The notes under the pieces: generated by a model
The model's database searches: none
What the model was told of the DNA's origin: nothing
What the model saw: only the letters and a program-made list of their open reading frames with translations
Assembly: GCF_030540825.1 (NCBI RefSeq)
Contig: NZ_JAUOEO010000001.1
Location: 4,291,001 to 4,355,000, forward strand
Direction: 5' to 3'
Origin: Flavivirga spongiicola
GTDB lineage: Bacteria; Bacteroidota; Bacteroidia; Flavobacteriales; Flavobacteriaceae
DNA length: 64,000 nt
Part shown: positions 51,043 to 62,300 of the stretch, piece by piece
Position numbering within the stretch: the stretch's first letter is position 1
How the letters are laid out: each line of letters begins with the position of its first letter
Translations under genes and position numbers: made by a program

Positions 51043-51570
51043 CTAAAACTTGTAACCTATACCTATTTGTATATTTGAGTTTTTAGCTTCAACGCCTAAA
51101 TTGTCATCAAAAATGTTAGAGAAGCCATAGGTATATCTTACATCCGCAAATATGGCATAGTTTATTTTATATTCTAAACCAGCAACACCAGAATAAGCAA
51201 AATTCTTAATACCATCTTCTTCTTTATGTACTTTAAGCCCCGCTTGTGGTCCTGCTCCAATGTGAATTTTTTCACTTACTCTAAACTTTAAGAAAATAGG
51301 TGCTTGTATATAATCTAAATGGAGAGGTTCTGCTTTAGCTCCTTCTGCAGAAAACTGTATTTCTGGCATTATTGCAATAGTTTTAGACAAACCAATGTTT
51401 GCAAAAAAACCGACATAAATACTATTTCTATGCTTATTTGTAGGAACACTGTTAGTATCGAAATCTAAATTTGAAATATTCAAACCACCCCTTATTCCAT
51501 ATTTTACATCTTGAGAAAGGCCATAATTTGAAAAAGTAAATAAGGCTGCTAATAGTAATATTCTTTTCAT
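51043..51570 (-). CDS. Outer-membrane beta-barrel protein (PorT/OmpW-like porin family)
   Basis: A 175-residue exported protein (signal ends YGLSQ), with alternating strands typical of an eight-stranded barrel: VKYGIRGGLNISNL, IYVGFFANIGLS, IHIGAGPQAGLKV, IFADVRYTYGFSNI and a terminal GIGYKF. This is the 'porin family/PorT' domain common in Bacteroidota. Role unknown. It is convergent with miaE, 7 nt apart. Confidence 0.86.
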   Translation of the reverse strand: MKRILLLAALFTFSNYGLSQDVKYGIRGGLNISNLDFDTNSVPTNKHRNSIYVGFFANIGLSKTIAIMPEIQFSAEGAKAEPLHLDYIQAPIFLKFRVSEKIHIGAGPQAGLKVHKEEDGIKNFAYSGVAGLEYKINYAIFADVRYTYGFSNIFDDNLGVEAKNSNIQIGIGYKF

Positions 51571-51671
51571 AATAAATCAGGTTTGGGATATAATTTTAAG
51601 CAATTATATTGGGTACGAATATATATTATAAAATTAAAAACCGACAACTATAAAAGGTGAAGTGCACAATT

Positions 51672-52577
51672 TTACTGTGTATTGCTAGAAACTGTATCAT
51701 AATAGATGCTTTTAATTATACCATCTGCCAAACCAATTTTTGGCACATAAATATTTTTCGCCCCACTCCATTTCATTGAAGAAAGATAAATCCGCATGGC
51801 AGGAATAATAACATCCGCTCTATCTTGATTCAAGTCTAACTCTGTAATACGTTCTTCATAAGAATAACTCTGAAGTTTTTTATAATAGGCCGTTAAATAA
51901 AAATATGAAAGCGGTTTTCCCATAGATTTACCAGATATTTTAAATATTTTATTAATATTTCCCCCAGAACCTATAACTTCTATTTTATGATAAAATTTTG
52001 TATGCTTTTTTATCCATGCCTCAAGCTCTTTCCAATATTTCTTTTTAACCATATCGTTAAGAAGCCTAACTGTGCCTATTTTAAAAGACTTTGAAGCTAC
52101 TTGTTTACCTCTATGTATGACGGTGAACTCTGTACTACCTCCTCCCACATCAACATATAGATACGTCTTATTACTATCGATGTACTTATGTAAATCGGTT
52201 GCCGCAATTATTGCCGCTTCTTCCTCTCCATTAATAACATCTATACTTATTCCCGATTCTTTTAAAACTAGATCGACCAATTGTTGACCATTATTAGATT
52301 CTCTCATTGCAGATGTTGCACAAGCTTTATATTTTGCCACCTTATGCGATTTCATCAACAATTTGAACGCTACCATGGTATCAACCATTCGTTGTGTATT
52401 TTCTTTGGAAATTTTATTTTCTATAAATACATCTGCCCCCAAACGTATGGGCACACGAACCAATGAATTTTTCTTGAATTGTACAGGTCTTCCTTTTTGT
52501 TCAATTATATTTGAAATAAGTAACCTTACAGCATTAGAACCAATATCTATAGCTGCATATTTCTTTATTGTAAGCAT
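51672..52577 (-). CDS. ppx: Exopolyphosphatase / GppA-type phosphatase
   Basis: A 301-residue ASKHA-fold phosphatase: AIDIGSNAVRLLI, KACATSAMRESNNG, GEEEAAIIAATDL and YVDVGGGSTEF are the conserved blocks. It releases phosphate from polyphosphate or (p)ppGpp-related substrates; the short single-domain form lacks the C-terminal HD domain of E. coli Ppx. It begins 1 nt after the ppk1 stop, so both are made from one transcript, giving synthesis and breakdown of polyphosphate together. Confidence 0.9.
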   Translation of the reverse strand: MLTIKKYAAIDIGSNAVRLLISNIIEQKGRPVQFKKNSLVRVPIRLGADVFIENKISKENTQRMVDTMVAFKLLMKSHKVAKYKACATSAMRESNNGQQLVDLVLKESGISIDVINGEEEAAIIAATDLHKYIDSNKTYLYVDVGGGSTEFTVIHRGKQVASKSFKIGTVRLLNDMVKKKYWKELEAWIKKHTKFYHKIEVIGSGGNINKIFKISGKSMGKPLSYFYLTAYYKKLQSYSYEERITELDLNQDRADVIIPAMRIYLSSMKWSGAKNIYVPKIGLADGIIKSIYYDTVSSNTQ

Positions 52578-52578
52578 A

Positions 52579-54642
52579 CTAACTATCTAGCTTTTTTAAA
52601 TAATAATTATACATAGCAAATTGAGACCTTACTTTTTCTTTATCATTTATTCTATAATTATTTTCTTGAGATTCATTTAATAGCCTGGCTTTAACATTAT
52701 CACTCCAACTAATATTAAACGTCTCAATAATTTCTTGTTTAATCTCATCATCATAAATAGGGCAGCTTACTTCCACCCTATTATCAATATTTCTCGTCAT
52801 CCAATCGGCAGAGGAAATATAAATTTTAGAATCCCCATTATTTCCAAATATATAAACTCTGGAGTGTTCTAAAAACTTATCTACAACGCTAATTACCTCT
52901 ATATTTTCACTCATTCCTTTTACACCGGGAATTAAACAACAAATACCTCTAACTATCATTTGGATTTTCACACCCGCTCTACTTGCTTCATAAAGCTTAT
53001 CAATCATTTTATAGCTGGAAATACTGTTCATTTTTAATCTTATACAACCCAGATTTCCATTTTTAGCACTTTCAATTTCTGCGTCTATTAATTTAAAAAC
53101 TGCTTTTTGAGTATAATGAGGAGATGTTATTAAATGTTTATAGGTAAAAATTTTATAATTAGTCTCAAAGAAACTAAAAATTTTATTTACCTCTTTTAAA
53201 ATGCGTTGATCTGAAGTAAACAACGTATAATCTGTATAAATTTTTGCAGTGGATTCGTTAAAATTTCCTGTACTTATAAAACCGTATCGCTTTAGTTTTT
53301 TTCCTTCCTCTCGTTCTATAATACACATTTTACTGTGCACTTTTAAACCTGCCACACCAAAAACCAAATTAATACCTTCATTTTCCATCTGTTGCGCATA
53401 ATCAATATTTGCTTGTTCATCAAACCTGGCTTGTAGTTCTATAGAGACAGTAACAGATTTTCCATTAATAGCAGCATTAATAAGTGAACTCGCTATATGT
53501 GAGATTTGAGCTAAACGATAAATGGTAATTTTTATAGTTTTTACATTTGGATCTAAAGCTGCTTCTCTTAAAAACTTAACAACATAAGAAAAGGTTTGAT
53601 ATGGCGCCTGAAGTAAATAATCTTTTTTCTTAATAGCTTCAAAAATACTAGCCTCTAAACTAAGACCTTTAACCGGTAAAGCTTCTATTTTATCATAAAG
53701 AAGGTCATTCCTGCCTAAACTGGGAAACCCCATATAATCTCTTCTGTTATGATAACGACCTCCAGGTATAATACTATCTGTTTCATCAATACCCATTTTA
53801 GCCAATAAATATTGTAATGTCTCTTGATCTATAGTTTTATCGTATACAAAACGAACTGGCTCACCAATTTGTCTATGCTTAACACTATCGGAGATCTTTT
53901 CAATAAAACTTTTACTTAAATCACTCTCAAAATCCAATTCACCATCACGAGTAATTTTGATCATGTGAGAAGAAATACTTTTATAATCGAAAATATTGAA
54001 AATATCGCTTAAACAATGACGAAGCAAATCGTCAATCATTATAATATAACTCTTTTCGTTTTCTTTTGGTAATTCAACAAATCGATTAAAAGATTTTGGT
54101 ATTTCAATTAATGCAAACTGTCTTTCATTATTAGACATTAACATTCTAACTGCTAAATAGGCGCCACTATCCTTTAAATTAGGAAGTACTACAGAATCAT
54201 TTAAAATAATAGTCACCAAAGCTGGGCTAACTTTTGTTAAAAAATATTTTTTTATGAAGTCATGTTGCGCATCATCAATTTGATTTTCGTCAATGATATA
54301 AATATTCTCATCTTCTAACCTTTCATGAATAGTACTTAGTATTTCTAAACTTTTACTTTGTTGTTTTATTACAATTTGAGTTATAATTTCCAATAACTCT
54401 TTAGCCTTAATACCTCCTAAAGCATTCTTTCCTCCTTTTCCGGCCTCAACAATACGCTTAACCGTAGCATATCTAACTTTGAAAAATTCATCTAAATTAT
54501 TGGAAAAAATGCCTAAAAATCGCAAGCGTTCTATTAACGGCACATTTTCATCTGATGCTTCTTGCAAAACTCTAGCATTAAATTGCAACCAACTTATTTC
54601 TCTATTTATATAATTATTATTCTGTAATTCTGGTTTCGTCAT
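52579..54642 (-). CDS. ppk1: Polyphosphate kinase 1
   Basis: Builds polyphosphate from ATP at the inner membrane. The N-terminal NREISWLQFNARVL is the family start, and the two phospholipase-D-like domains include IELQARFDEQANI, the catalytic HSKMCII and GFISTGNFNE with the second site in IYISSADWMTRN. Length 687 from the ATG at 54642 is typical. A GTG start at 54675 lies within a likely -7 box and is rejected. Operon with ppx. Confidence 0.94.
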   Translation of the reverse strand: MTKPELQNNNYINREISWLQFNARVLQEASDENVPLIERLRFLGIFSNNLDEFFKVRYATVKRIVEAGKGGKNALGGIKAKELLEIITQIVIKQQSKSLEILSTIHERLEDENIYIIDENQIDDAQHDFIKKYFLTKVSPALVTIILNDSVVLPNLKDSGAYLAVRMLMSNNERQFALIEIPKSFNRFVELPKENEKSYIIMIDDLLRHCLSDIFNIFDYKSISSHMIKITRDGELDFESDLSKSFIEKISDSVKHRQIGEPVRFVYDKTIDQETLQYLLAKMGIDETDSIIPGGRYHNRRDYMGFPSLGRNDLLYDKIEALPVKGLSLEASIFEAIKKKDYLLQAPYQTFSYVVKFLREAALDPNVKTIKITIYRLAQISHIASSLINAAINGKSVTVSIELQARFDEQANIDYAQQMENEGINLVFGVAGLKVHSKMCIIEREEGKKLKRYGFISTGNFNESTAKIYTDYTLFTSDQRILKEVNKIFSFFETNYKIFTYKHLITSPHYTQKAVFKLIDAEIESAKNGNLGCIRLKMNSISSYKMIDKLYEASRAGVKIQMIVRGICCLIPGVKGMSENIEVISVVDKFLEHSRVYIFGNNGDSKIYISSADWMTRNIDNRVEVSCPIYDDEIKQEIIETFNISWSDNVKARLLNESQENNYRINDKEKVRSQFAMYNYYLKKLDS

Positions 54643-54674
54643 ATAGGATGATTCATGATTTAGAAATAGATCCA

Positions 54675-54682
54675 CAAATATA
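54675..54682 (-). promoter_or_regulatory. -7 promoter box of ppk1-ppx
   Basis: On the minus strand TATATTTG fits TAnnTTTG, 32 nt before the ATG at 54642. It overlaps the alternative GTG start, which decides the start site. Confidence 0.5.
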
Positions 54683-54867
54683 TTCTATTTAAGCTTAATA
54701 TTATTAATAAAAACTAATATGAAATAGGAAGGTTTAGAACGGGTTAATAGTTTAATAATACATTGAAAAGAATCTATCTACATACTTACATAAAAAGTTA
54801 AGTACAAGCGCTTTTTGTAAGTATCACTAAAAGCACATATCTGATTGGCATTAAACTATAAATGGCA

Positions 54868-55353
54868 TTATTTTAAATCCCTAGGAAATAAAGTTCGTAC
54901 GGTTTTTCCTTTATTTAAATTTTTCCAATTTGCAATATCAAAATCTATAACAACCACACCGCTAGTAGGGACGTTATCTATGTAGCTGTCACCATAAGTG
55001 TTTACAAAAGCTGTAATAGCATGATTGTGCCCAAAAAGCATGAGTGTATTAACAGAATCATCACATGCTTTAAGAACTTCAATGAGATTAGTTCCTGAAA
55101 AATCATATAACTCATGGTTTAAATGAACAATACCCGTATCAATTTTAAGGTTAGAAACAAAAATATTAGCCGTTGTTTTTGCACGCATGGCATCGCTTGA
55201 CAAAACTAAATCAATATTTAATGGTCTTTCCTTTAAGTCATTTGAAACCAAATTTGCGTCTTTAAAACCCCTATCATTAAGAGGTCTTTCGTGATCTATT
55301 ACGTTGTGTTTCCACGAAGATTTGGCATGCCTTATCAAAATTAATTTTTTCAT
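54868..55353 (-). CDS. Histidine phosphatase family protein (SixA-like)
   Basis: A 161-residue single-domain phosphohistidine phosphatase: LILIRHAKSSW (RHG-type catalytic His), ERPLNDRG, LVLSSDAMRAKTTA and FGHNHAITAF (second His). SixA removes phosphate from histidine kinases' HPt domains; related proteins have other targets. Near ppk1 and ppx but 190 bp upstream of ppk1 on the same strand, so probably a separate transcript. Confidence 0.9.
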   Translation of the reverse strand: MKKLILIRHAKSSWKHNVIDHERPLNDRGFKDANLVSNDLKERPLNIDLVLSSDAMRAKTTANIFVSNLKIDTGIVHLNHELYDFSGTNLIEVLKACDDSVNTLMLFGHNHAITAFVNTYGDSYIDNVPTSGVVVIDFDIANWKNLNKGKTVRTLFPRDLK

Positions 55354-55832
55354 AAAAAAGCGATTAAGCGATTATTTTCGTCGATTAAAAGTCATTTTTA
55401 CCAACAAAATCAATCAATTTGTTTTATAAAGTTAGCTAAAATTACCATATAAGAAGACATTATAAACGCTAAAAAGTTAAAGATTAAAACAGACTAAAAC
55501 TACTGTGCAGCTCGGAAACCGATAAAAAACTTATTATGACGACTAAAAGTTTAATAAAAGCTTTTAAACGAATTTATGAGTGATTTACCATATATTTTTG
55601 AAAACGTAGCAGTATATGTATTCTTTTGTACTACCTACTTAAGATATAAAGTTATGAACCTGAATCCAATACCATATATAAATATAGCATTGTTAAACAA
55701 TGTTTTTCCCTCGCAGTTTTTTCCCTCGAAAGCTTTTTTATTAATAATTAACATGAATGTCTAATGGTGACTATTTTGGTTCATTAGTGTCTATAATATA
55801 TATAGTTTTAAATAAAATAATTTTACTAAATC
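55354..55832. other. Intergenic region before the adhesin operon
   Basis: About 480 bp. A 62-residue open frame at 55576-55764 has no family match and no start support, so it is not called. A tandem TTTTTCCCTCG repeat lies near 55700-55725. No promoter of the standard type is obvious before the gene at 55833, but AT-rich TATAGTTTTA near 55800 is a weak candidate. Confidence 0.4.
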
Positions 55833-56351
55833 ATGAAAAATAAATCGACTTTAACATTTTGTACTTTTCTATTTCTGTGCTGTATTTCATTGTTTTTCTC
55901 CAATAAGATCATAGCTCAAGAAAATGGCATATATGAACTAAGTAATAATAATTTTTCAAAATCAGTCGCAAAAAGCCAAGCTGATAACGGAAGAAGTGAG
56001 TTCAATAAACTTGTCAAGAATCTACACCCTACTGTCTATGTTGGAAATGGTATTGAAAAGACAACCTATGGAGAAGGCCTTCCAATTAAATTAACATTAA
56101 AAGACGCTAAATCTGTAAGTATATTAAATAGTGGAAATCCTAAATATAACAAAGTACAATTAATAACAATAAAACTCAATAAATCAAGCGATTTAAATAC
56201 GAAGTTAGACTTATCTAGTTTATCTGGTTTAAGTGAATTAAAATACATCTTTATAAGGTGTAATTTTAAATGTACCGCAGATCAATTAAAAACATTTGTA
56301 AACGCAAATTCCGTAATAAGAATTTTTTACAGATCAGAAACACCATCTTAA
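55833..56351 (+). CDS. Small secreted hypothetical protein upstream of the adhesin
   Basis: A 172-residue protein with a signal peptide ending IIAQE (long hydrophobic core). The mature part has a conserved-looking central strand region (VQLITIKLNKSSDLN, LKYIFIRCNFKC) reminiscent of a leucine-rich or beta-helical turn, but no family is recognised. It ends 33 nt before the giant adhesin start and is probably in the same operon, as small partner genes are found next to sprB in Flavobacterium johnsoniae. Confidence 0.72.
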   Translation: MKNKSTLTFCTFLFLCCISLFFSNKIIAQENGIYELSNNNFSKSVAKSQADNGRSEFNKLVKNLHPTVYVGNGIEKTTYGEGLPIKLTLKDAKSVSILNSGNPKYNKVQLITIKLNKSSDLNTKLDLSSLSGLSELKYIFIRCNFKCTADQLKTFVNANSVIRIFYRSETPS

Positions 56352-56384
56352 ATCAAGCATAAGGCCAATTTAAAAGATTAAGAC

Positions 56385-59300
56385 ATGAAAAAACTATACG
56401 CTAAGAAAACCTTCGCAAATATACCCTCAATAAAATTGATGTTATTTGCCTTTTTGCTTATAATAGCCTACTCGACTAATAGTTATAGTCAGGTTAGAGT
56501 GCCGTTTACACCAAGAACATCGGATCTTACTCCTACGCAAACCATATATAATATCAAAGGGGATTTTACCATGATGGGTAATACCAATCTCACCCTTGTT
56601 GATTATGATGAAACTAGCGCAAATGATGGCGACATGAAATATGTGGATGAAGATGGTACTGCTGTTCCCGGTAACAATACCTTTAACTCCTCTTCAGCTA
56701 CATTAACTTTTTCAACCGAAAATGGCGCTATTCCAGATTGTTCAAATATTCTTTTTGCTGGATTATACTGGGTAGGTAGAGCTGGTAATGGTGTTGACAA
56801 TAATGATGACGGAGATAATAACCCTCATACATTTCAAGTTACAAAAGACGGTATCACTAAAAGTTTTGATAAACGAAAAGTGTCCATAAAAGGACCAGGG
56901 GCTTCTGGTTATACCGAACTTACGGCAGATCCATCGGATATACATTACCCTACGGGTCTTGACCCTAGTAATAATTATGGTCTTGATAGCAATATTTTTA
57001 CTGCTTACACAGAGGTAACACAATATGTAAGAGACAATGGTCTTGGTGAATATTTTGTTGCAGATATAGCATTAAATGAAGGATCTATCGATATAAATGG
57101 TTATTCCGGTGGTTGGGGTATGGTGATTGTTTATGAAAACGCCCTTATGAAATGGAGAAATGTGACTGTTTTTGATGGATATGCTTTTGTTGAAGGAAAT
57201 AACGCTGATGAATTTGAGTTTGATATTAATGGTTTTAATGCTGTACAAACTGGAGATGTTAATGTTAAACTAGGCCTTATGGCTAGTGAAGGTGAGTTAA
57301 GATGGGATCTCGATTATTTTGAAATAGAAATATTAGAAACAGGAAACTATCAAAGGCTAGCTAATAATAGAGGGGCTACTAATAACTTTTTTGATTCTAC
57401 TATAGAGACTGGTGGAAATGCAAGGCTTCCAGACCTGATTAACAATACCGGATTAGACATCGTCATGTTTGACATACCAAATCCTGGTAATAGTATTATT
57501 GGTAACTCTCAAACAAATACATCCTTTAGATATGGTTCTAGTCGGGATACTTTTATGATTTTTAATACAACATTTTCAGTAGATGCATATGTTCCTGAAC
57601 CTGAAGGTATTTTAACAAATACATTGATTGATGGAAATGCACCTGGTGCAGGAAATACATCTCTGGAACCAAATGAGAATGCAGACTTTGCTATTCAAAT
57701 TAGAAATAAAGGAACAGAAGCTACAAATAACACCGTTATTACAATTCCTTTACCCCCCTCTTTAGGCTCTATTGACCCTAACGATTTAAATATAAATTCT
57801 AATATATACCCTCCGCTTGTAAGTACGCTAGGGAACCCTACTTATAACCCAGCCATAGGTTCAAATGGAGCTATTGAATGGAATATTGGAACATTACCGG
57901 TACCGGTAGATCCAGATACTTTATTAGCAGATATCAGTTTTAGTTTAACTGTTACAACAGATTGTTCTATTTTAAGTGATCCTAATCTCGGAGCTAATGT
58001 AACTGTAAATGGAACTATTAGTGGTGTTGGTGCAATATCTAATTCATCGTTTAATAATCCATTAGTACAAGGGTACGAATCGACAGGACCATGTATAGGA
58101 GACCCTATACCAGTGCCAATTATAATACCTATTGAGTCTTCAGATTATGTTAATGAAGCGCCTGTTATTACTGCTCCTAGCCCACTAGATATTGAAGGTT
58201 GTGACGAAAATGATATCACAGCATTGAATGCTAGATACCCTTATAGTGCTTCACAATCTGTTGATATAAAAGACACCTATGTAACTACTGGTTACACAGC
58301 TTCTGATAATGGGACTATTGTTAGTATAACTTATACGGATGTCATTACACAAAATTCAAGTTGTCAATTAATAGTAACAAGAACATTTACAGCTACAGAC
58401 GATTGTGACAATATAACAACTGCAGTACAGGTAATTAATATAAATGATACAATCCCTGCATTAGGGACAACACCTGCTGGAACTACTAATATCAATATAT
58501 GTGCCAGTGAAACGGAAATTGATGCGATTGCAACTACTGCCGCTGACATCACTGCTTTGGAAACCGCTTATACGGATGACTGTGGTACGGTAACGGCTAC
58601 TTTTGTAAGTCAATCACTTACGGGCGATGCCTGTGCTTGGTCTCTAGAGCGTACCTATAACATCTCGGACGGATGCCCTGCTAACGACTTCACCGTTACC
58701 ATTACGCACTCTGGTTCGGATCAGGACCCTGCATCAGGGACTACACCTGCCGGAACTACTGATATTAATGCATGTGCCAGTGAAACGGAAATTGATACCA
58801 TTGCAACTACAGCTGCTGACATCACTGCTTTGGAAACCGCTTATACGGATGACTGTGGTACGGTAACGGCTACTTTTGTAAGTCAATCACTTACGGGCGA
58901 TGCCTGTACTTGGTCTCTAGAACGTACCTATAATATCTCGGACGGATGCCCTGCTAACGACTTCACCGTTACCATTACGCACTCTGGTTCGGATCAGGAC
59001 CCTGCATCAGGGACTACACCTGCCGGAACTACTGATATTAATGCATGTGCCAGTGAAACGGAAATTGATACCATTGCAACTACTGCCGCTGACATCACTG
59101 CTTTGGAAACTGCTTATACGGATGACTGTGGTACGGTAACGGCTACTTTTGTAAGTCAATCACTTACGGGCGATGCCTGTACTTGGTCTCTAGAACGTAC
59201 CTATAACATCTCGGACGGGTGTCCTGCTAACGACTTCACCGTTACCATTACGCACTCTGGTTCGGATCAGGACCCTGCATCAGGGACTACACCTGCCGGA

Positions 59301-62300
59301 ACTACTAATATTAATGCATGTGCCAGTGAAACGGAAATTGATACCATTGCAACTACTGCCGCTGACATCACTGCTTTGGAAACCGCTTATACGGATGACT
59401 GTGGTACGGTAACGGCTACTTTTGTAAGTCAATCACTTACGGGCGATGCCTGTACTTGGTCTCTAGAACGTACCTATAATATCTCGGACGGATGCCCTGC
59501 TAACGACTTCACCGTTACCATTACGCACTCTGGTTCGGATCAGGACCCTGCATCAGGGACTACACCTGCCGGAACTACTGATATTAATGCATGTGCCAGT
59601 GAAACGGAAATTGATACCATTGCAACTACTGCCGCTGACATCACTGCTTTGGAAACTGCTTATACGGATGACTGTGGTACGGTAACGGCTACTTTTGTAA
59701 GTCAATCACTTACGGGCGATGCCTGTACTTGGTCTCTAGAACGTACCTATAACATCTCGGACGGGTGTCCTGCTAACGACTTCACCGTTACCATTACGCA
59801 CTCTGGTTCGGATCAGGACCCTGCATCAGGGACTACACCTGCCGGAACTACTAATATTAATGCATGTGCCAGTGAAACGGAAATTGATACCATTGCAACT
59901 ACAGCTGCTGACATCACTGCTTTGGAAACCGCTTATACGGATGACTGTGGTACGGTAACGGCTACTTTTGTAAGTCAATCACTTACGGGCGATGCCTGTA
60001 CTTGGTCTCTAGAACGTACCTATAATATCTCGGACGGATGCCCTGCTAACGACTTCACCGTTACCATTACGCACTCTGGTTCGGATCAGGACCCTGCATC
60101 AGGGACTACACCTGCCGGAACTACTAATATTAATGCATGTGCCAGTGAAACGGAAATTGATACCATTGCAACTACTGTCGCTGACATCACTGCTTTGGAA
60201 ACCGCTTATACGGATGACTGTGGTACGGTAACGGCTACTTTTCTAAGTCAATCACTTACGGGCGATGCCTGTGCTTGGTCTCTAGAGCGTACCTATAATA
60301 TCTCGGATGGATGCCCTGCTAACGACTTCACCGTTACCATTACGCATTCTGGTTCGGATCAGGACCCTGCATCAGGGATTACACCTGCCGGAACTACTGA
60401 TATCAATGCATGTGCCAGTGAAACGGAAATTGATACCATTGCAACTACAGCTGCTGACATCACTGCTTTAGAAACTGCTTATACGGATGACTGTGGTACG
60501 GTAGCTGCTACTTTTGTAAGTCAATCACTTACGGGCGATGCCTGTGCTTGGTCTCTAGAGCGTACCTATAATATCTCGGATGGATGCCCTGCTAACGACT
60601 TCACCGTTACCATTACGCACTCTGGTTCGGATCAGGACCCTGCATCAGGGATTACACCTGCCGGAACTACTGATATCAATGCATGTGCCAGTGAAACGGA
60701 AATTGATACCATTGCAACTACAGCTGCTGATATAACTGCTTTAGAAACTGCTTATACGGATGACTGTGGTACGGTAACGGCTACTTTTCTAAGTCAATCA
60801 CTTACGGGCGATGCCTGTGCTTGGTCTCTAGAGCGTACCTATAATATCTCGGACGGGTGTCCCGCTAACGACTTCACCGTTACCATTACGCATTCTGGTT
60901 CGGATCAGGACCCTGCATCAGGGATTACACCTGACGGAACTACTGATATCAATGCATGTGCCAGTGAAACGGAAATTGATACCATTGCAACTACCGCCGC
61001 TGACATCACTGCTTTGGAAACTGCTTATACGGATGACTGTGGTACGGTAACGGCTACTTTTCTAAGTCAATCACTTACGGGCGATGCCTGTGCTTGGTCT
61101 CTAGAGCGTACCTATAATATCTCGGACGGGTGTCCCGCTAACGACTTCACAGTTACCATTACGCACTCTGGTTCGGATCAAATTAATCCTATCATAGACA
61201 ACACAAACCTTGCTAATATAGAAATTGAGTGCGGTACAGGTGATACGCAGACAACTTTAACTGCATGGTTAAATTCTAATGCTGGAGCTACCGCTACAGA
61301 TAACTGTAGTACGGTTACATGGGACAATGATTATGGCCTTAATACTTCTGTACAATGTAATAACGGTGCCATTACAGTAACATTTACAGCCGAAGATACC
61401 TGCGGTAATAAAAGTTCAACAACAGCTACTTATTTAATAAAGGATACGGTTGCTCCTAATATTACAACTCAAGCGTCTAATGAAACAGTACAATGTGATG
61501 GAGCTGGTAATCTTACTAATTTAAATGATTGGTTAGCCAACAATGGTGGAGCTACTGCTACTGATGATTGTAGTACTGTAACATGGTCGAATAATTTTAA
61601 TTCCCTTTCTGATGATTGTGGTGCTACAGGTTCTGTAACAGTAATATTTAGCGCTATTGATGCCTGTAATAATACAAGTACAACTACCGCTACATTCACT
61701 ATTGAAGATAATACGGATCCTCAATGGACCAACGCACCAGCCGATTTAACGGTTCAGTGTGACGGTACTACCGATCCTAATGGGGCCTTTGCTGCATGGT
61801 TGACATCGTTCTCTGGAACCGATACTTGTGGTACGGCTACCGTAACCAACAACAGTAATGGCTTGAGTGACCTTTGTGGTGCTACCGGTTCGGAAACGGT
61901 TACTTTTTTCCTTACAGACGAATGTGGTAACGATATTGAGCTTGATGCAACATTTACTATTGTAGATACTGCCGATCCTGAATGGACCAACCCGCCTGCC
62001 GATTTAACGGTGGAGTGTGACGGTACAACTGATCCTAATGGAGCATTTGCCGCTTGGTTAACGTCGTTCTCTGGAACGGATGCTTGTGGTACGGCTACCG
62101 TAACCAACAACAGTAATGGCTTGAGTGACCTTTGTGGTGCTACCGGTTCGGAAACGGTTACTTTTTTCCTTACGGACGAATGTGGTAACGATATTGAGCT
62201 TGATGCAACATTTACTATTGTAGATACTGCCGATCCTGAATGGACCAACCCGCCTGCCGATTTAACGGTGGAGTGTGACGGTACAACTGATCCTAATGGA

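Noticed and set aside
54643..54675. GTG start for polyphosphate kinase 11 codons upstream
   Set aside because: It overlaps a TAnnTTTG promoter box and adds residues outside the conserved family N-terminus.
55576..55764. A 62-codon plus-strand frame before the adhesin operon
   Set aside because: No ribosome-binding context, no known family, and composition typical of AT-rich non-coding DNA.
58455..61184. Regular repeats that could be mistaken for a CRISPR array
   Set aside because: The repeats are 273 bp, contiguous without spacers, and in frame within a coding sequence; no cas genes are present.
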